This document shows positions 48,066-59,215 of a DNA stretch of 64,000 nucleotides, in pieces. A program made the position numbers and the translations under genes. The stretch is from positions 50,887 through 114,886 of the forward strand of contig CAVYNE010000013.1 of assembly GCA_963769715.1 (NCBI GenBank), given 5' to 3'. The notes below the pieces were generated by a model. The model had not been told where the DNA came from, did not search any database, and worked only from the letters and a program-made list of their open reading frames with translations. Within the stretch, counting starts at the first letter, position 1; each line of letters begins with the position of its first letter. The stretch is from Palsa-504 sp963769715. GTDB taxonomy: Bacteria > Actinomycetota > Actinomycetes > Streptosporangiales > Streptosporangiaceae.

Positions 48066-49400
48066 GTGACCGAACACGTTCCCCCCGAATCCGGCCTGCG
48101 TAACAGCCGCGATGCTGCGCTGCCTCCTCCCGGCAGGCGCCCGCCCGCCGAAGAGGCTGACGTCATCGTTGTCGGCGCCGGTCCTTCCGGCGCCACGACC
48201 GCCTACTACCTGGCGCAATCCGGGCTTGACGTGCTGTTGCTCGAGAAGGCCAGGTTCCCGCGGGAGAAGGTCTGCGGCGACGGACTGACCCCGCGGGCGG
48301 TTAAGGCCCTGGTCGGCATGGGCGTCAGCGTCAGCGAGCAGGACGGCTGGGTGCGTAACAAGGGCCTGCGTGTCATCGGCGCGGGCAAGCGGATGGAACT
48401 GCCGTGGCCCGAGCTGGCCAGCTATCCCGGTTACGGCCTCGTCCGGACCCGCCACGACCTGGACGAGTCGCTGGCCCGGCGCGCGCAGAAGGCCGGCGCG
48501 CGGCTGCTCGAGGGCGTCACCGTGATCGGTCCCGTCCTCGACGAGCGCACCGGCCGGATCACCGGCGTGACGGCGCACCCGTCGGACAACGGGGATGAGC
48601 GCACCTACGCCGCGCGCGTCGTCGTCGCGGCGGACGGCAACTCGTCGCGGCTTTCGGTGGCGATGGGCCTGCGCAAGCGCGACGACCGGCCGCTCGGCGT
48701 TGCGGTCCGGACCTACTACAAGACCCCCCGGCACGACGACGACTACCTGGAGTCGTGGCTCGACCTGTGGGACGGCGACCGGCAGCTGCCGGGCTACGGC
48801 TGGATCTTCGGCATGGGCGACGGGACGTCCAACGTCGGCCTGGGGCTGCTCAACACCAGCGCCGCGTTCGGCCACACGGACTACCACGCCCTGCTGCGCC
48901 AGTGGCTGAAGGGGATGCCGGCCGAGTGGGGTTTCACCGAGGAGAACCGCACCGCGCCGATACGCGGCGCGGCGCTGCCGATGGGCTTCAACCGGACCCC
49001 GCATTACTACCAGGGCCTGCTGCTGGTCGGCGACGCCGGCGGCATGGTGAACCCGTTCAACGGCGAGGGGATCGCCTACGCGATGGAGTCGGGCGAGATC
49101 CTGGCCCGCACGATCACCCAAGCGCTGGCCCGGGCCCGGCGCCCGGAGACCGAGCGGGTGCTGGCCGGGTACCCGCACGCGCTCAGCGAGGCCTACGGCG
49201 GCTACTACGCGCTAGGCCGCGTCTTCGTCAAGGCGATCGGCCGGCCCGGGCTGATGCGCTTCGCGACCAGGCACGGCATGTCGCGGCCCGCCGTGATGAG
49301 GTTGGTGCTCAAGCTGCTCGCCAACCTGACCGATCCGCGTGGTGACGCGGCAGACCGGCTGGTCAACGGCCTGTCCAAGCTCGCACCTAACCCTGAGTGA
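48066..49400 (+). CDS. menJ: Geranylgeranyl reductase-family flavoprotein (MenJ-like menaquinone reductase)
   Basis: FAD enzyme expected to saturate an isoprene unit of menaquinone. 444 residues with the Rossmann motif ADVIVVGAGPSGATTAYYLAQSGLDVLLLEK, FPREKVCGDGLTPRAVKAL, VVVAADGNSSRLS, and GLLLVGDAGGMVNPFNGEGIAYAMESGEILA. GTG 48066 follows AGGAT at 9 bases; the GTG at 48030 would place the Rex operator inside the gene. It is followed 65 bases later by nuoA, and the same order occurs in many actinomycetes. Reductase position and substrate are inferred from family and context. Confidence 0.87.
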   Translation: MTEHVPPESGLRNSRDAALPPPGRRPPAEEADVIVVGAGPSGATTAYYLAQSGLDVLLLEKARFPREKVCGDGLTPRAVKALVGMGVSVSEQDGWVRNKGLRVIGAGKRMELPWPELASYPGYGLVRTRHDLDESLARRAQKAGARLLEGVTVIGPVLDERTGRITGVTAHPSDNGDERTYAARVVVAADGNSSRLSVAMGLRKRDDRPLGVAVRTYYKTPRHDDDYLESWLDLWDGDRQLPGYGWIFGMGDGTSNVGLGLLNTSAAFGHTDYHALLRQWLKGMPAEWGFTEENRTAPIRGAALPMGFNRTPHYYQGLLLVGDAGGMVNPFNGEGIAYAMESGEILARTITQALARARRPETERVLAGYPHALSEAYGGYYALGRVFVKAIGRPGLMRFATRHGMSRPAVMRLVLKLLANLTDPRGDAADRLVNGLSKLAPNPE

Positions 49401-49465
49401 GTAGCTATGCAGGTAGTCCCTAGGATAAGGCTTTGGCAACCGGCCCACGGACGGAGTGAACATCG

Positions 49466-49825
49466 ATGAGGCTGTACGTTCCGATCTTCGTGCTGGCCCT
49501 GCTCGCGCTCGGCTTCGCCGCCTTCTCCGTCACCTTCGGGGCCTTCGCCGGGCCGAAGCGGTGGAACCGGGCCAAGCTGGAGAGCTACGAGTGCGGCATC
49601 GAGCCGACGCCGATGCCGCCGGGCGGGGGCCGGATCCCGGTCAAGTACTACCTGACCGCGATGTTGTTCATCTTGTTCGACATCGAGATCATTTTCCTGT
49701 ATCCCTGGGCAGTCACCTTTAACAAGCTCGGTTCCTTCGGCCTGGTCGAGATGGTGGCCTTCGTCATCACTGTGCTAGTCGCGTACGCGTACATCTGGCG
49801 ACGCGGCGGCCTGGAATGGGATTAG
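49466..49825 (+). CDS. nuoA: NADH-quinone oxidoreductase subunit A
   Basis: Membrane subunit of complex I. 119 residues with three hydrophobic helices (LYVPIFVLALLALGFAAFSVTFGAF; YYLTAMLFILFDIEIIFLYPWAV; MVAFVITVLVAYAYIW) and the conserved ESYECGIEPTP loop bearing the quinone-site cysteine. ATG 49466 has GGAG at good spacing. First gene of a complete run of overlapping nuo genes. Confidence 0.97.
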   Translation: MRLYVPIFVLALLALGFAAFSVTFGAFAGPKRWNRAKLESYECGIEPTPMPPGGGRIPVKYYLTAMLFILFDIEIIFLYPWAVTFNKLGSFGLVEMVAFVITVLVAYAYIWRRGGLEWD

Positions 49826-49827
49826 CC

Positions 49828-50388
49828 ATGGGTCTTGAAGAAAAGCTGCCGAGCGGCGTGCTGCTGACCTCGGTGGAGAAGGCGGCGGGCTGGGCGCGGG
49901 CCCGCTCGGTATGGCCGGCCACCTTCGGCCTGGCCTGCTGCGCCATCGAACTGATGATGACCGGCGGTCCCAAGCACGACCTGGCCAGGTTCGGCATGGA
50001 GCGCGCGTCGAACACTCCGCGGCAGGCGGACCTGATGATCGTGGCGGGCCGGGTCAGCCAGAAGATGGCGCCGGTACTCAGGCAGATCTACGACCAGATG
50101 TCCGACCCCAAGTGGGTGATCTCGATGGGTGTCTGCGCCTCGAGCGGCGGCATGTTCAACAACTACGCGATCGTGCAGGGCGTCGATCACATCGTGCCGG
50201 TGGACATTTACCTGCCTGGCTGCCCGCCGCGGCCGGAGATGCTGCTCGACTCGATCCTCAAGCTGCACGACAAGATCATGAACACCAAGCTCGGCAAGAA
50301 CCGCGACCGGCAGATCACCGAGCTGGAGAACGCGCGGCTCGCCCTGCCGCCGCTGCACGTGGCGGCCCCCGAGGGAAGCCAGCTGTGA
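49828..50388 (+). CDS. nuoB: NADH-quinone oxidoreductase subunit B
   Basis: Carries the terminal 4Fe-4S cluster N2. 186 residues with the cluster cysteines in GLACCAIELMM, SMGVCASSGGMFNNY and YLPGCPPRPE. ATG 49828 (MGLEEKLPSGVLL) lies two bases after nuoA; an in-frame ATG at 49816 inside nuoA is less likely. The stop overlaps the nuoC GTG. Confidence 0.97.
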   Translation: MGLEEKLPSGVLLTSVEKAAGWARARSVWPATFGLACCAIELMMTGGPKHDLARFGMERASNTPRQADLMIVAGRVSQKMAPVLRQIYDQMSDPKWVISMGVCASSGGMFNNYAIVQGVDHIVPVDIYLPGCPPRPEMLLDSILKLHDKIMNTKLGKNRDRQITELENARLALPPLHVAAPEGSQL

Positions 50389-51184
50389 GCGGACCCGAGA
50401 AGCCTGCCCAGGCGGGGTCGGAGCAGACCCACGGCTCGCAGGCGCCGCAGGGTCCGGTGCCTCCCGCCGGTGCGGACAACGCCGCCGAGGCCGACGGTAA
50501 CCTCCCGGCGCGGCTGGGCGAGGAGCGGCTGGCCGAGCCGGTCATCCGCACCGGGCTGTTCGGCGTGCAGGACACCCCGGACACCTCGGGTTACGGCCTG
50601 CTCCGGGTGCACCGGGTGCCGCCGATCGAGAGCCCGCGGCCGTACGGTTCCTACTTCGACGAGGTCGCCGACGCGCTGGGCAGCGCGCTCGAGGCGGCCG
50701 GGATCGGCTTCCGCGATGCGATCGAGCGCGTGGTGGCCGACCGGGGCGAGCTGACCTTCCACGTCCGGCGGGAGCGGCTGCCCGAGGTGGCGGCGAAGTT
50801 CCGCGACGACCCGGCGCTCCGCTTCGAGCTGTGCAGTGGGGTATCCGGCGTGCACTACCTGGACGAGGGCGGCCGTGAGCTGCACGCGGTGTACCACATG
50901 CTGTCCATCACGTACAACCGCAGGGTGCGGCTGGAGGTAAGCGCGCCAGACGCGGACCCGCACATCCCCTCGCTGGTCGGCGTGTACCCGGCCTGCAACT
51001 GGCATGAGCGGGAGACCTGGGACTTCTTCGGGATCATCTTCGACGGCCATCCGGCGCTCACCAGGATCGAGATGCCGGATGACTGGAAGGGGCACCCGCA
51101 GCGCAAGGATTACCCGCTCGGCGGGATCCCGGTCGAATACCGCGGCGCGAAGATCCCGGCTCCCGACGAGCGGAGGCACTACGC

Positions 51185-51188
<4 letters not shown>
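50385..51188 (+). CDS. nuoC: NADH-quinone oxidoreductase subunit C
   Basis: 30-kDa peripheral-arm subunit, here a separate gene rather than a nuoCD fusion. 267 residues with a ~45-residue Pro/Ala-rich N-terminal extension, then GELTFHVRRERLPEVAAKFRDDPALRFELCSGVSGVHY and the signature CNWHERETWDFFGIIFDGHPALTRIEMPDDWKGHPQRKDYPLGG. GTG 50385 overlaps nuoB (GTGA); the frame is open far upstream only as a shadow of nuoB. Confidence 0.96.
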
Positions 51189-52566
<1,378 letters not shown>

Positions 52567-52567
<1 letters not shown>

Positions 52568-53259
52568 TGCCGTTCAGCGACCATGTGCGCGCCCGCCTGG
52601 ACGCCGACGCGGCGCAGATCATCGGCAAGTACCCAGGGCCGAGATCGGCGCTGCTGCCGCTGCTCCATCTCGTCCAGTCGGAGGAAGGCTATGTCTCCGC
52701 CGACGGCATCGAGTACTGCGCGGGCCAGCTCGGGCTGACCGAGACCGAGGTGACCGGAGTGGTGAGCTTCTACACCATGTACAAGCGCCGCCCGGTCGGC
52801 AAATACCACGTCGGCGTGTGCACGAACACGGTGTGCGGGGTCATGGGCGGCAACCAGCTACTCGCCGAACTCCGCGAGCACCTCGGCGTGGGCGACGACG
52901 AGGTCACGCCGGACGGCCAGGTGAGCCTTGAGCACCTCGAGTGCAACGCGGCCTGCGAGTACGCGCCGGTGATGATGGTGAACTGGGAATTCTTCGACAA
53001 TATGACCCCGCAGTCGGCGCGCCAGCTCGCCGACGACCTGCGCGCCGACCACAATGTGGCCCCGACTCGCGGTCCGGGGCGGCTGGTCACCTGGCGCGAG
53101 GCGGCCCGGATCCTGGCCGGCTTCAACGACGACCTGGCCACCGAGGGCCCGGCCGCGGGCCCGGCCGACCTGGTCGGCCTCAAGATCGCCAAGGAGCACG
53201 GCTGGACGGCACCAGAACCGGACGCCGCATCGCCCGATCCAGCTAAGGAGCCGCGGTGA
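52567..53259 (+). CDS. nuoE: NADH-quinone oxidoreductase subunit E
   Basis: Thioredoxin-like 2Fe-2S subunit. 230 residues: SALLPLLHLVQSEEGYVSADGIEYCAGQLGLTETEVTGVVSFYTMYKRRPVGKYHVGVCTNTVCGVMGG, with cluster cysteines in CTNTVC and LECNAACEYAPVMMVN. ATG 52567 shares a base with the nuoD stop (TAATG). A C-terminal tail of ~60 residues (TWREAARILAGFNDD...) is typical of actinobacterial NuoE. Confidence 0.96.
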
Positions 53260-54554
53260 CCGACACCCTGACCCCGGTACTGACCGCGTACTGGGACCAG
53301 CCCGATATCTTCACCATCGACGGGTACCGGCGGGTCGGCGGCTGGCAGGCGCTGCCGAAGGCGCTCGGCATGACGCCGGCCGAGGTCATCGCGATCGTGA
53401 AGAGCTCCGGGCTGCGCGGCCGCGGCGGGGCCGGCTTCCCGACCGGCGTGAAGTGGGGTTTCCTGCCGCCGAACGATAACAAGCCGCACTACCTGGTGGT
53501 TAACGCGGACGAGTCGGAACCGGGCGCCTGCAAGGATGTCCCGCTGATGATGGCCACCCCGCACACGCTCATCGAGGGCGCGGCCATCGCCTCGTACGCG
53601 ATCAGGGCCAGCCACGCGTTCATCTACGTCCGGGGCGAGGTGCTGCACGTGATCCGCCGGCTGCGGCACGCGGTGCAAGAGGCGTACGCGGCCGGCTACC
53701 TCGGCCGGGACATCCTCGGCTCCGGGTTCGACCTGGACGTCATCATCCACGCCGGAGCCGGTGCCTACATCTGCGGCGAGGAGACCGCGCTGCTGGACTC
53801 GCTGGAGGGGCGCCGCGGACTACCAAGGTACAAGCCGCCGTTCCCGGCCGTGGCCGGCGTGTACGCCCTCCCGACCAACGTGAACAACGTGGAGTCGATC
53901 GCCAGCGTGCCGGCCATCCTGCTGAACGGCGGCGACTGGTTCGCCGGCGTCGGCACGGAGAAGTCCAAGGGATTCGGGATCTTCAACATCTCTGGCCACG
54001 TGACGACACCGGGCACGTACGAGGCTCCGCTCGGCATCACGCTGCGCGAGCTGCTCGAGCTGTCCGGCGGCATCCGGGGCGGCCACCGGATCAAGTTCTG
54101 GACCGCCGGCGGCTCGTCGGCGGGGATACTCACCGACCAGCACCTAGACGTTCCGCTGGACTTCGAGTCGGTCGCCGCCGCAGGGTCCCAGCTCGGCACC
54201 CGGTCGGTGCAGATCTTCGACGAGACCACCTGCGTCGTCGGCGCGGTACTGCGCTGGACCGAGTTCTACCAGCACGAGTCGTGCGGGAAATGCACGCCGT
54301 GCCGCGAGGGCACGTTCTGGATGGTCCGCCTCCTGGAGCAGCTGGAAGGGGGCCAGGGCACCGAGGAAGACCTCGAGAAACTCCTGGACATCTGCGACAA
54401 CATCACCGGCCGCGCGTTCTGCGCGCTCGGCGACAGCGCGACGCCCCCGGTCACCTCGGCCGTCCGCTACTTCAGGGACGAGTTCCTGCAGCACCAAAAG
54501 GAGGGCGGCTGCCCCTTCGACCCGGCGCTGTCAACTGCCTGGAGCACAACATGA
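53256..54554 (+). CDS. nuoF: NADH-quinone oxidoreductase subunit F
   Basis: NADH and FMN-binding subunit, entry point for electrons. 432 residues: GLRGRGGAGFPTGVKWGFLP (nucleotide), NADESEPGACKD, GAGAYICGEETALLDSLEGRRGLPRYKPPFPA, and the N3 4Fe-4S ligands in ESCGKCTPCREGTFWM plus a later Cys in GRAFCALGD. GTG 53256 overlaps nuoE; the stop overlaps the nuoG ATG. Confidence 0.97.
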   Translation: MTDTLTPVLTAYWDQPDIFTIDGYRRVGGWQALPKALGMTPAEVIAIVKSSGLRGRGGAGFPTGVKWGFLPPNDNKPHYLVVNADESEPGACKDVPLMMATPHTLIEGAAIASYAIRASHAFIYVRGEVLHVIRRLRHAVQEAYAAGYLGRDILGSGFDLDVIIHAGAGAYICGEETALLDSLEGRRGLPRYKPPFPAVAGVYALPTNVNNVESIASVPAILLNGGDWFAGVGTEKSKGFGIFNISGHVTTPGTYEAPLGITLRELLELSGGIRGGHRIKFWTAGGSSAGILTDQHLDVPLDFESVAAAGSQLGTRSVQIFDETTCVVGAVLRWTEFYQHESCGKCTPCREGTFWMVRLLEQLEGGQGTEEDLEKLLDICDNITGRAFCALGDSATPPVTSAVRYFRDEFLQHQKEGGCPFDPALSTAWSTT

Positions 54555-57142
54555 CAGTGGAAACCACGCAGGACACGGTGATCGTCACCATCGACGGGTT
54601 CGAGATCGTGGTGCCGAAGGGCACGCTGATCATCCGAGCCGCCGAGATGCTCGGCATCGCGATCCCGCGGTTCTGCGATCACCCGCTGCTCGATCCGATC
54701 GCCGCCTGCCGCCAGTGCCTGGTCGAGGTCGAGGGCCAGAACAAGCCGCTGGCCTCGTGCATCACCCCGTGCACCGAGGGCATGGTGGTGCGCACCCAGC
54801 TCACCTCGCCGGTCGCGGACAAGGCGCAGCGGGGCGTGATGGAGTTCCTGCTCATCAACCACCCGCTGGACTGCCCGATGTGCGACAAGGGCGGCGAGTG
54901 CCCGCTGCAGAACCAGGCCATGTCTAACGGCCAGGGCGAGACCCGGTTCAGCTACGACAAGCGGACCTTCTCCAAGCCCGTCGCCATCTCCACCGAGGTG
55001 CTGCTTGACCGCGAGCGCTGCATCTCGTGCACCCGGTGCACGAGGACCTCCGAGGAGATCGCCGGGGACGTGTTCATCGATTTCATGGAGCGCGGCCCCA
55101 GCCAGATGATCGGCACCGCCGAGGGCAAGCCGTTCAACTCCTACTTCTCGGGCAACACCGTGCAGGTGTGCCCGGTCGGCGCGCTCACCGGCGCCGCTTA
55201 CCGGTTCCGGTCCAGGCCCTTCGACCTGGTGTCGGTGCCGAGCGTGTGCGAGCACTGCGCCTCAGGCTGCCGGCAGCGCACCGACGTCCGGCGCGGCCGG
55301 GTCACGCGCCGGCTGGCTGGCGACGATCCGGCCGTCAACGAGGAGTGGAACTGCGACAAGGGCCGCTGGGCGTTCACCTACGCGACCGAGCCCGACCGCC
55401 TGACCTCTCCGCTGGTCCGGGACGAGCACGGGGTGCTCGTCCCGGCGTCCTGGCCGCACGCGCTGGCGGTGGCCGCCGCCGGGCTCACCGCGGCCCGCGA
55501 CGCTCATCCCCTCCCCGGCCTCCCCGGTCCGCGCGGGGCCGGCGTCCTGACCGGCGGAAGGCTGACGCTGGAGGACGCCTACGCCTACGCGAAGTTCGCG
55601 CGGGTAGCCCTGGACACCAACGACGTCGACATGCGGGCGCGGCCGCACTCGGCCGAGGAGGAGCAGTTCCTGGCCGCCTGCGTGGCCGGGAGCGGCATCA
55701 GCGTCAGCTACGCCGACCTCGAGCGGGCGCCCGCCGTCCTGCTGGCCGGCTTCGAGCCAGAAGACGAGTCGCCCATCGTCTTCCTGCGGCTGCGCAAGGC
55801 GGTCAGGCGTCATGGCCTCCAGGTGTTCTCCATCGCGGCGCTGGCCAGCCCGGGGCTGGCGAAGCTGTCCGGCGTGCTGCTGACCACCGAGCCAGGAGAC
55901 GAGACCGCCGCGCTGACCGCGCTGGCGGCCGGCGGCCAGGGGGGTCTGGGGGGAACGGTTCTCCCCGGGGTGTCGCCTCCCGGGGACAACACTGACTGGC
56001 GTGCGGCCAGCCAGGCGCTCGGCGCACCAGGCGCGGTGATCCTCGTCGGGGAACGGCTGGCCGAGGTGCCTGGCGCGCTCGCGGCCGCGGCCATCCTCGC
56101 GACCGCCTCGGGCGCCCGGCTCGCCTGGGTGCCGCGCCGCGCGGGGGAGCGGGGGGCCCTGGAGGCCGGGGCGCTGCCCGGCCTGCTGCCCATCGGCCGC
56201 CCGGTGACCGACGCCGCCGCGCGCGCCGAGGTAGCCAGGACCTGGGGCAAGAGCTCGCTGCCGGCCAGCCAGGGCCGGGACACCACGGCGATGCTCGCCG
56301 CCGCCGCGGACCGTGAGCTCGGCGCCCTGGTGGTGGCCGGGGTCGACCCCGCGGACCTGCCCGATCCGCAGGCCGCGCTGCACGCGATCGAGATGGCGCC
56401 GTTCGTCGTCAGCCTCGAGCTGCGGGCCAGCGCGGTCACCGCTCGCGCCGACGTGGTCTTCCCGGTCGCCGCCGTCGCTGAGAAGGCCGGGACGTTCGTG
56501 AACTGGGAAGGACGCGGCGGCTCGTTCGGCGCCGCGCTGCGGGTCCCCGAGGTCCGCACCGACCTGTACGTCCTCGGCGCGATCGCCGACCAGATGGACG
56601 TGCACCTCGGCCTGCCCGACGCGGCGGCCGCGCGGGCCGAACTCGCCGCGCTCGGCACCTGGCGCGGTCCGCGTTCCGAGCTGCCCGTGACGACCGGCGC
56701 CTGGCCGGGCGTGCCGCCCACCCACCACCTCAAGGGCTCCGGGGTACTCGACGTCCGGCTGGCGACGTGGCGGCAGCTGCTGGACAGCGGCCGGATGCAA
56801 GACGGCGAGCCGTCGCTCGCGGGTACCGCCCGGCCGGTGGTGGCCAGGATGTCCGCGGCGACCGCGGCCGAGGCCGGCGCGGCCGACGGCGATAAGGTGA
56901 CCGTGGCCACTGACCGGGGTTCGGTGACGATTCCCGTCGAGGTCGTGCCGATGGCGGACCACGTGGTCTGGCTGCCGGCCGCGGGACTGCCCCAAGAAGC
57001 CCGGGCGGGCGCAGACCCGAAGACGGCCGAGAGCGCCCCGCATCCCGGTGACTCCGAAGCCGCGCTCGAGGCCGGAACTACCATCCGGGCCCAGCTCGGC
57101 GCGGGGCATGGCGCTATGGTCACGCTGGGGAGGCCGGAATGA
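54551..57142 (+). CDS. nuoG: NADH-quinone oxidoreductase subunit G
   Basis: Largest peripheral subunit, 863 residues. The N-terminal 2Fe-2S domain (RFCDHPLLDPIAACRQCLVEVEGQ), His-ligated and Cys clusters (MCDKGGECPLQNQA, RCISCTRCTRTSEEIAG, VCPVGALTG) are followed by a molybdopterin-oxidoreductase-like domain (CEHCASGCRQRTDVRRG, NEEWNCDKGRWAF) with CxxC-type ligands for an additional cluster. A Gly-rich insertion near residue 460-475 is encoded by a G-run repeat. ATG 54551 overlaps nuoF by 4 bases. Confidence 0.96.
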   Translation: MTVETTQDTVIVTIDGFEIVVPKGTLIIRAAEMLGIAIPRFCDHPLLDPIAACRQCLVEVEGQNKPLASCITPCTEGMVVRTQLTSPVADKAQRGVMEFLLINHPLDCPMCDKGGECPLQNQAMSNGQGETRFSYDKRTFSKPVAISTEVLLDRERCISCTRCTRTSEEIAGDVFIDFMERGPSQMIGTAEGKPFNSYFSGNTVQVCPVGALTGAAYRFRSRPFDLVSVPSVCEHCASGCRQRTDVRRGRVTRRLAGDDPAVNEEWNCDKGRWAFTYATEPDRLTSPLVRDEHGVLVPASWPHALAVAAAGLTAARDAHPLPGLPGPRGAGVLTGGRLTLEDAYAYAKFARVALDTNDVDMRARPHSAEEEQFLAACVAGSGISVSYADLERAPAVLLAGFEPEDESPIVFLRLRKAVRRHGLQVFSIAALASPGLAKLSGVLLTTEPGDETAALTALAAGGQGGLGGTVLPGVSPPGDNTDWRAASQALGAPGAVILVGERLAEVPGALAAAAILATASGARLAWVPRRAGERGALEAGALPGLLPIGRPVTDAAARAEVARTWGKSSLPASQGRDTTAMLAAAADRELGALVVAGVDPADLPDPQAALHAIEMAPFVVSLELRASAVTARADVVFPVAAVAEKAGTFVNWEGRGGSFGAALRVPEVRTDLYVLGAIADQMDVHLGLPDAAAARAELAALGTWRGPRSELPVTTGAWPGVPPTHHLKGSGVLDVRLATWRQLLDSGRMQDGEPSLAGTARPVVARMSAATAAEAGAADGDKVTVATDRGSVTIPVEVVPMADHVVWLPAAGLPQEARAGADPKTAESAPHPGDSEAALEAGTTIRAQLGAGHGAMVTLGRPE
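55935..55970. repeat. G-run dispersed repeat, copy C (inside nuoG)
   Basis: CCAGGGGGGTCTGGGGGGAA followed by CGGTTCTCCCC; translates as GGQGGLGGTVLPG. G6-N3-G6 plus C-run layout in the opposite orientation to the nuoM copy. Confidence 0.55.
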
Positions 57143-58521
57143 TGCAAGTAGGGGGGCTGCAGCAGGTGCTAGCGGCTCCCGCGCAAGATCCGACGCTCAG
57201 CGACTTCAACCAGCTCATCTGGTGGATGGTGCTGCTGAAGGCCGCGATCGTCTTCCTCTTCTTGCTGCTGACGACGATATTCATGATCTGGTTCGAACGC
57301 CGCGTCATCGGCCGGATGCAGAACCGGCCGGGCCCGAACCGGGCCGGGCCCTTCGGCCTGCTGCAGCCGGTCGCGGACGCGCTCAAGCTGCCGCTGAAGG
57401 AAGACATCATCCCCCGCGGCGCGGACCGGCTGGTGTTCATAGCCGCGCCGGTGATATCGGGCGCGATCGCCTTCATCAGCTTCGCGGTCATCCCGTGGGG
57501 CCCGGAAGTCTCGATCTTCCACCACCACACCCCGCTGCAGCTAGCCGACCTGCCGGTGGCCGTGCTGCTCATCCTCGCGATGAGCTCGATCGGTGTGTAC
57601 GGGATCGTGCTGGCCGGCTGGTCCTCGGGGTCGCCCTACTCGCTGCTCGGCGCGCTGCGCTCCGCGGCGCAGGTGATCAGCTACGAGATCGCGATGGGCC
57701 TGGCCTTCGTGGCCGTGTTCCTGTACGCGGGCTCGCTGTCCACCACCGCGATCGTCAATGCCCAGCAGCACGAATGGTACGCGTGGCTGCTGCCGGTCTC
57801 GTTCGTGATCTACCTGGTCACCATGGTCGGCGAGACCAACCGGCTGCCGTTCGACCTGCCCGAGGGCGAGGGCGAGCTGGTGGCCGGCTATCACACCGAG
57901 TACTCGTCGATGAAGTTCGCCATGTTCTACCTGGGCGAGTACATCAACATGATCACGGTCTCCGCGCTCGCCACGACGCTGTTCCTCGGCGGCTGGCGGG
58001 CGCCCTGGCCGCTGTCGCTGTGGTCGGGCGCGAACAGCGGCTGGTGGCCGCTGCTGTGGTTCGTGAGCAAGGTCTTCATCTTCCTGTTCTGCTACGTCTG
58101 GCTGCGCGGCACGCTGCCACGAGTCCGCTACGACCAGCTCATGGCCATCGGGTGGAAGGTCCTCATCCCGGTCTCCATCGTCTGGATCCTGCTGATCGCG
58201 ACCGTGCGCGCGTGGCGGCTGGACTCTCACAGCACCGCCCCGTACGTCGTCTTCGGCTTCGTCATCGTGCTCATCCTCATCCTGGCCTGGATGTGGGACA
58301 GCGCGGCGCAGCAGCGGGCGATGAGGTACGCGGTGCCGGACCCTGGGACGGAATCCGCCGACGCCACCGAGGCCAGCCAGGCCGCGCCGGCGGCGACGGC
58401 CTTCCCGGTGCCGCCGATGGACCTGCCGCACTACCACGGCGTCGGTATTGGCGGCGGAACCGGCCTGGACGCTGGTGTCAGTCATACGGAAACCTCCGGC
58501 CGGGAGGTCACAGGTGCTTGA
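57139..58521 (+). CDS. nuoH: NADH-quinone oxidoreductase subunit H
   Basis: Membrane subunit next to the quinone chamber. 460 residues with eight or so transmembrane helices, FERRVIGRMQNRPGPNRAGPFGLLQPVADALKLPLKEDIIP, and the acidic quinone-loop EGEGELVAGYHTEYSSMKFAMFYLGEY. The ~75-residue C-terminal tail is Ala/Pro-rich, common in actinobacteria. ATG 57139 overlaps nuoG. Confidence 0.97.
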   Translation: MMQVGGLQQVLAAPAQDPTLSDFNQLIWWMVLLKAAIVFLFLLLTTIFMIWFERRVIGRMQNRPGPNRAGPFGLLQPVADALKLPLKEDIIPRGADRLVFIAAPVISGAIAFISFAVIPWGPEVSIFHHHTPLQLADLPVAVLLILAMSSIGVYGIVLAGWSSGSPYSLLGALRSAAQVISYEIAMGLAFVAVFLYAGSLSTTAIVNAQQHEWYAWLLPVSFVIYLVTMVGETNRLPFDLPEGEGELVAGYHTEYSSMKFAMFYLGEYINMITVSALATTLFLGGWRAPWPLSLWSGANSGWWPLLWFVSKVFIFLFCYVWLRGTLPRVRYDQLMAIGWKVLIPVSIVWILLIATVRAWRLDSHSTAPYVVFGFVIVLILILAWMWDSAAQQRAMRYAVPDPGTESADATEASQAAPAATAFPVPPMDLPHYHGVGIGGGTGLDAGVSHTETSGREVTGA

Positions 58522-59215
58522 TTTCCTCAACCCGATCAAAGGATTCGGGGTCACCTTCAGCGAAATGTTCAAGAAGGTCGAGACCGTCTACTACCCGGAG
58601 GAAAAGCGGCCGACCGCGCCGCGGTTCCACGGTCACCACCAGCTCAACCGGTGGCCGGACGGGCTGGAGAAATGCATCGGCTGCGAGCTGTGCGCGTGGG
58701 CCTGCCCGGCGGACGCCATCTACGTCGAGGGCCGGGACAACACCGCGGAAGCCAGGTTCTCCCCCGGCGAGCGGTACGGGGCTGTCTACCAGATCAACTA
58801 CCTGCGCTGCATCCTATGCGGCATGTGCATCGAGGCCTGCCCCACCCGGGCGCTGACCATGACCAACGAGTACGAGATCGCCGACGACAGCCGGGAAAAC
58901 CTGATCTGGACGAAGGAGCAGCTGCTCGTGCCGCTGCTGCCGGACATGGAGGCGCCGCCGCACCCGATGCGCCTGGGTGACGACGAGAAGGACTACTACC
59001 GCCTCGGCGCTGCCGGGGTGGTGGCCACCTCGCGGGCCCCGGGGATGTCGGGACCCGGCGGTCCGACCGGCCCCGCGGTCTTCGCGGGGGCGGAAGGCGC
59101 GCCAGCGACCCGGGGCGTCGAGGAAGTCGACGTCCAGGTCGCCGACGACGGTGCGGGCGAGGCCTCATGGCTGCCCGAACCAGGCGCAGCGCCCGCGAGG
59201 GAGGCCGACGAATGA
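58514..59215 (+). CDS. nuoI: NADH-quinone oxidoreductase subunit I
   Basis: Two 4Fe-4S clusters (N6a, N6b) linking the peripheral chain to N2. 233 residues with CIGCELCAWACPADAIYVEG and CILCGMCIEACPTRALTMTN. GTG 58514 follows GGGAGG at good spacing and overlaps the end of nuoH by 8 bases; upstream open frame is nuoH shadow. The C-terminal ~65 residues are a disordered Gly/Pro/Glu tail. Confidence 0.97.
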   Translation: MLDFLNPIKGFGVTFSEMFKKVETVYYPEEKRPTAPRFHGHHQLNRWPDGLEKCIGCELCAWACPADAIYVEGRDNTAEARFSPGERYGAVYQINYLRCILCGMCIEACPTRALTMTNEYEIADDSRENLIWTKEQLLVPLLPDMEAPPHPMRLGDDEKDYYRLGAAGVVATSRAPGMSGPGGPTGPAVFAGAEGAPATRGVEEVDVQVADDGAGEASWLPEPGAAPAREADE

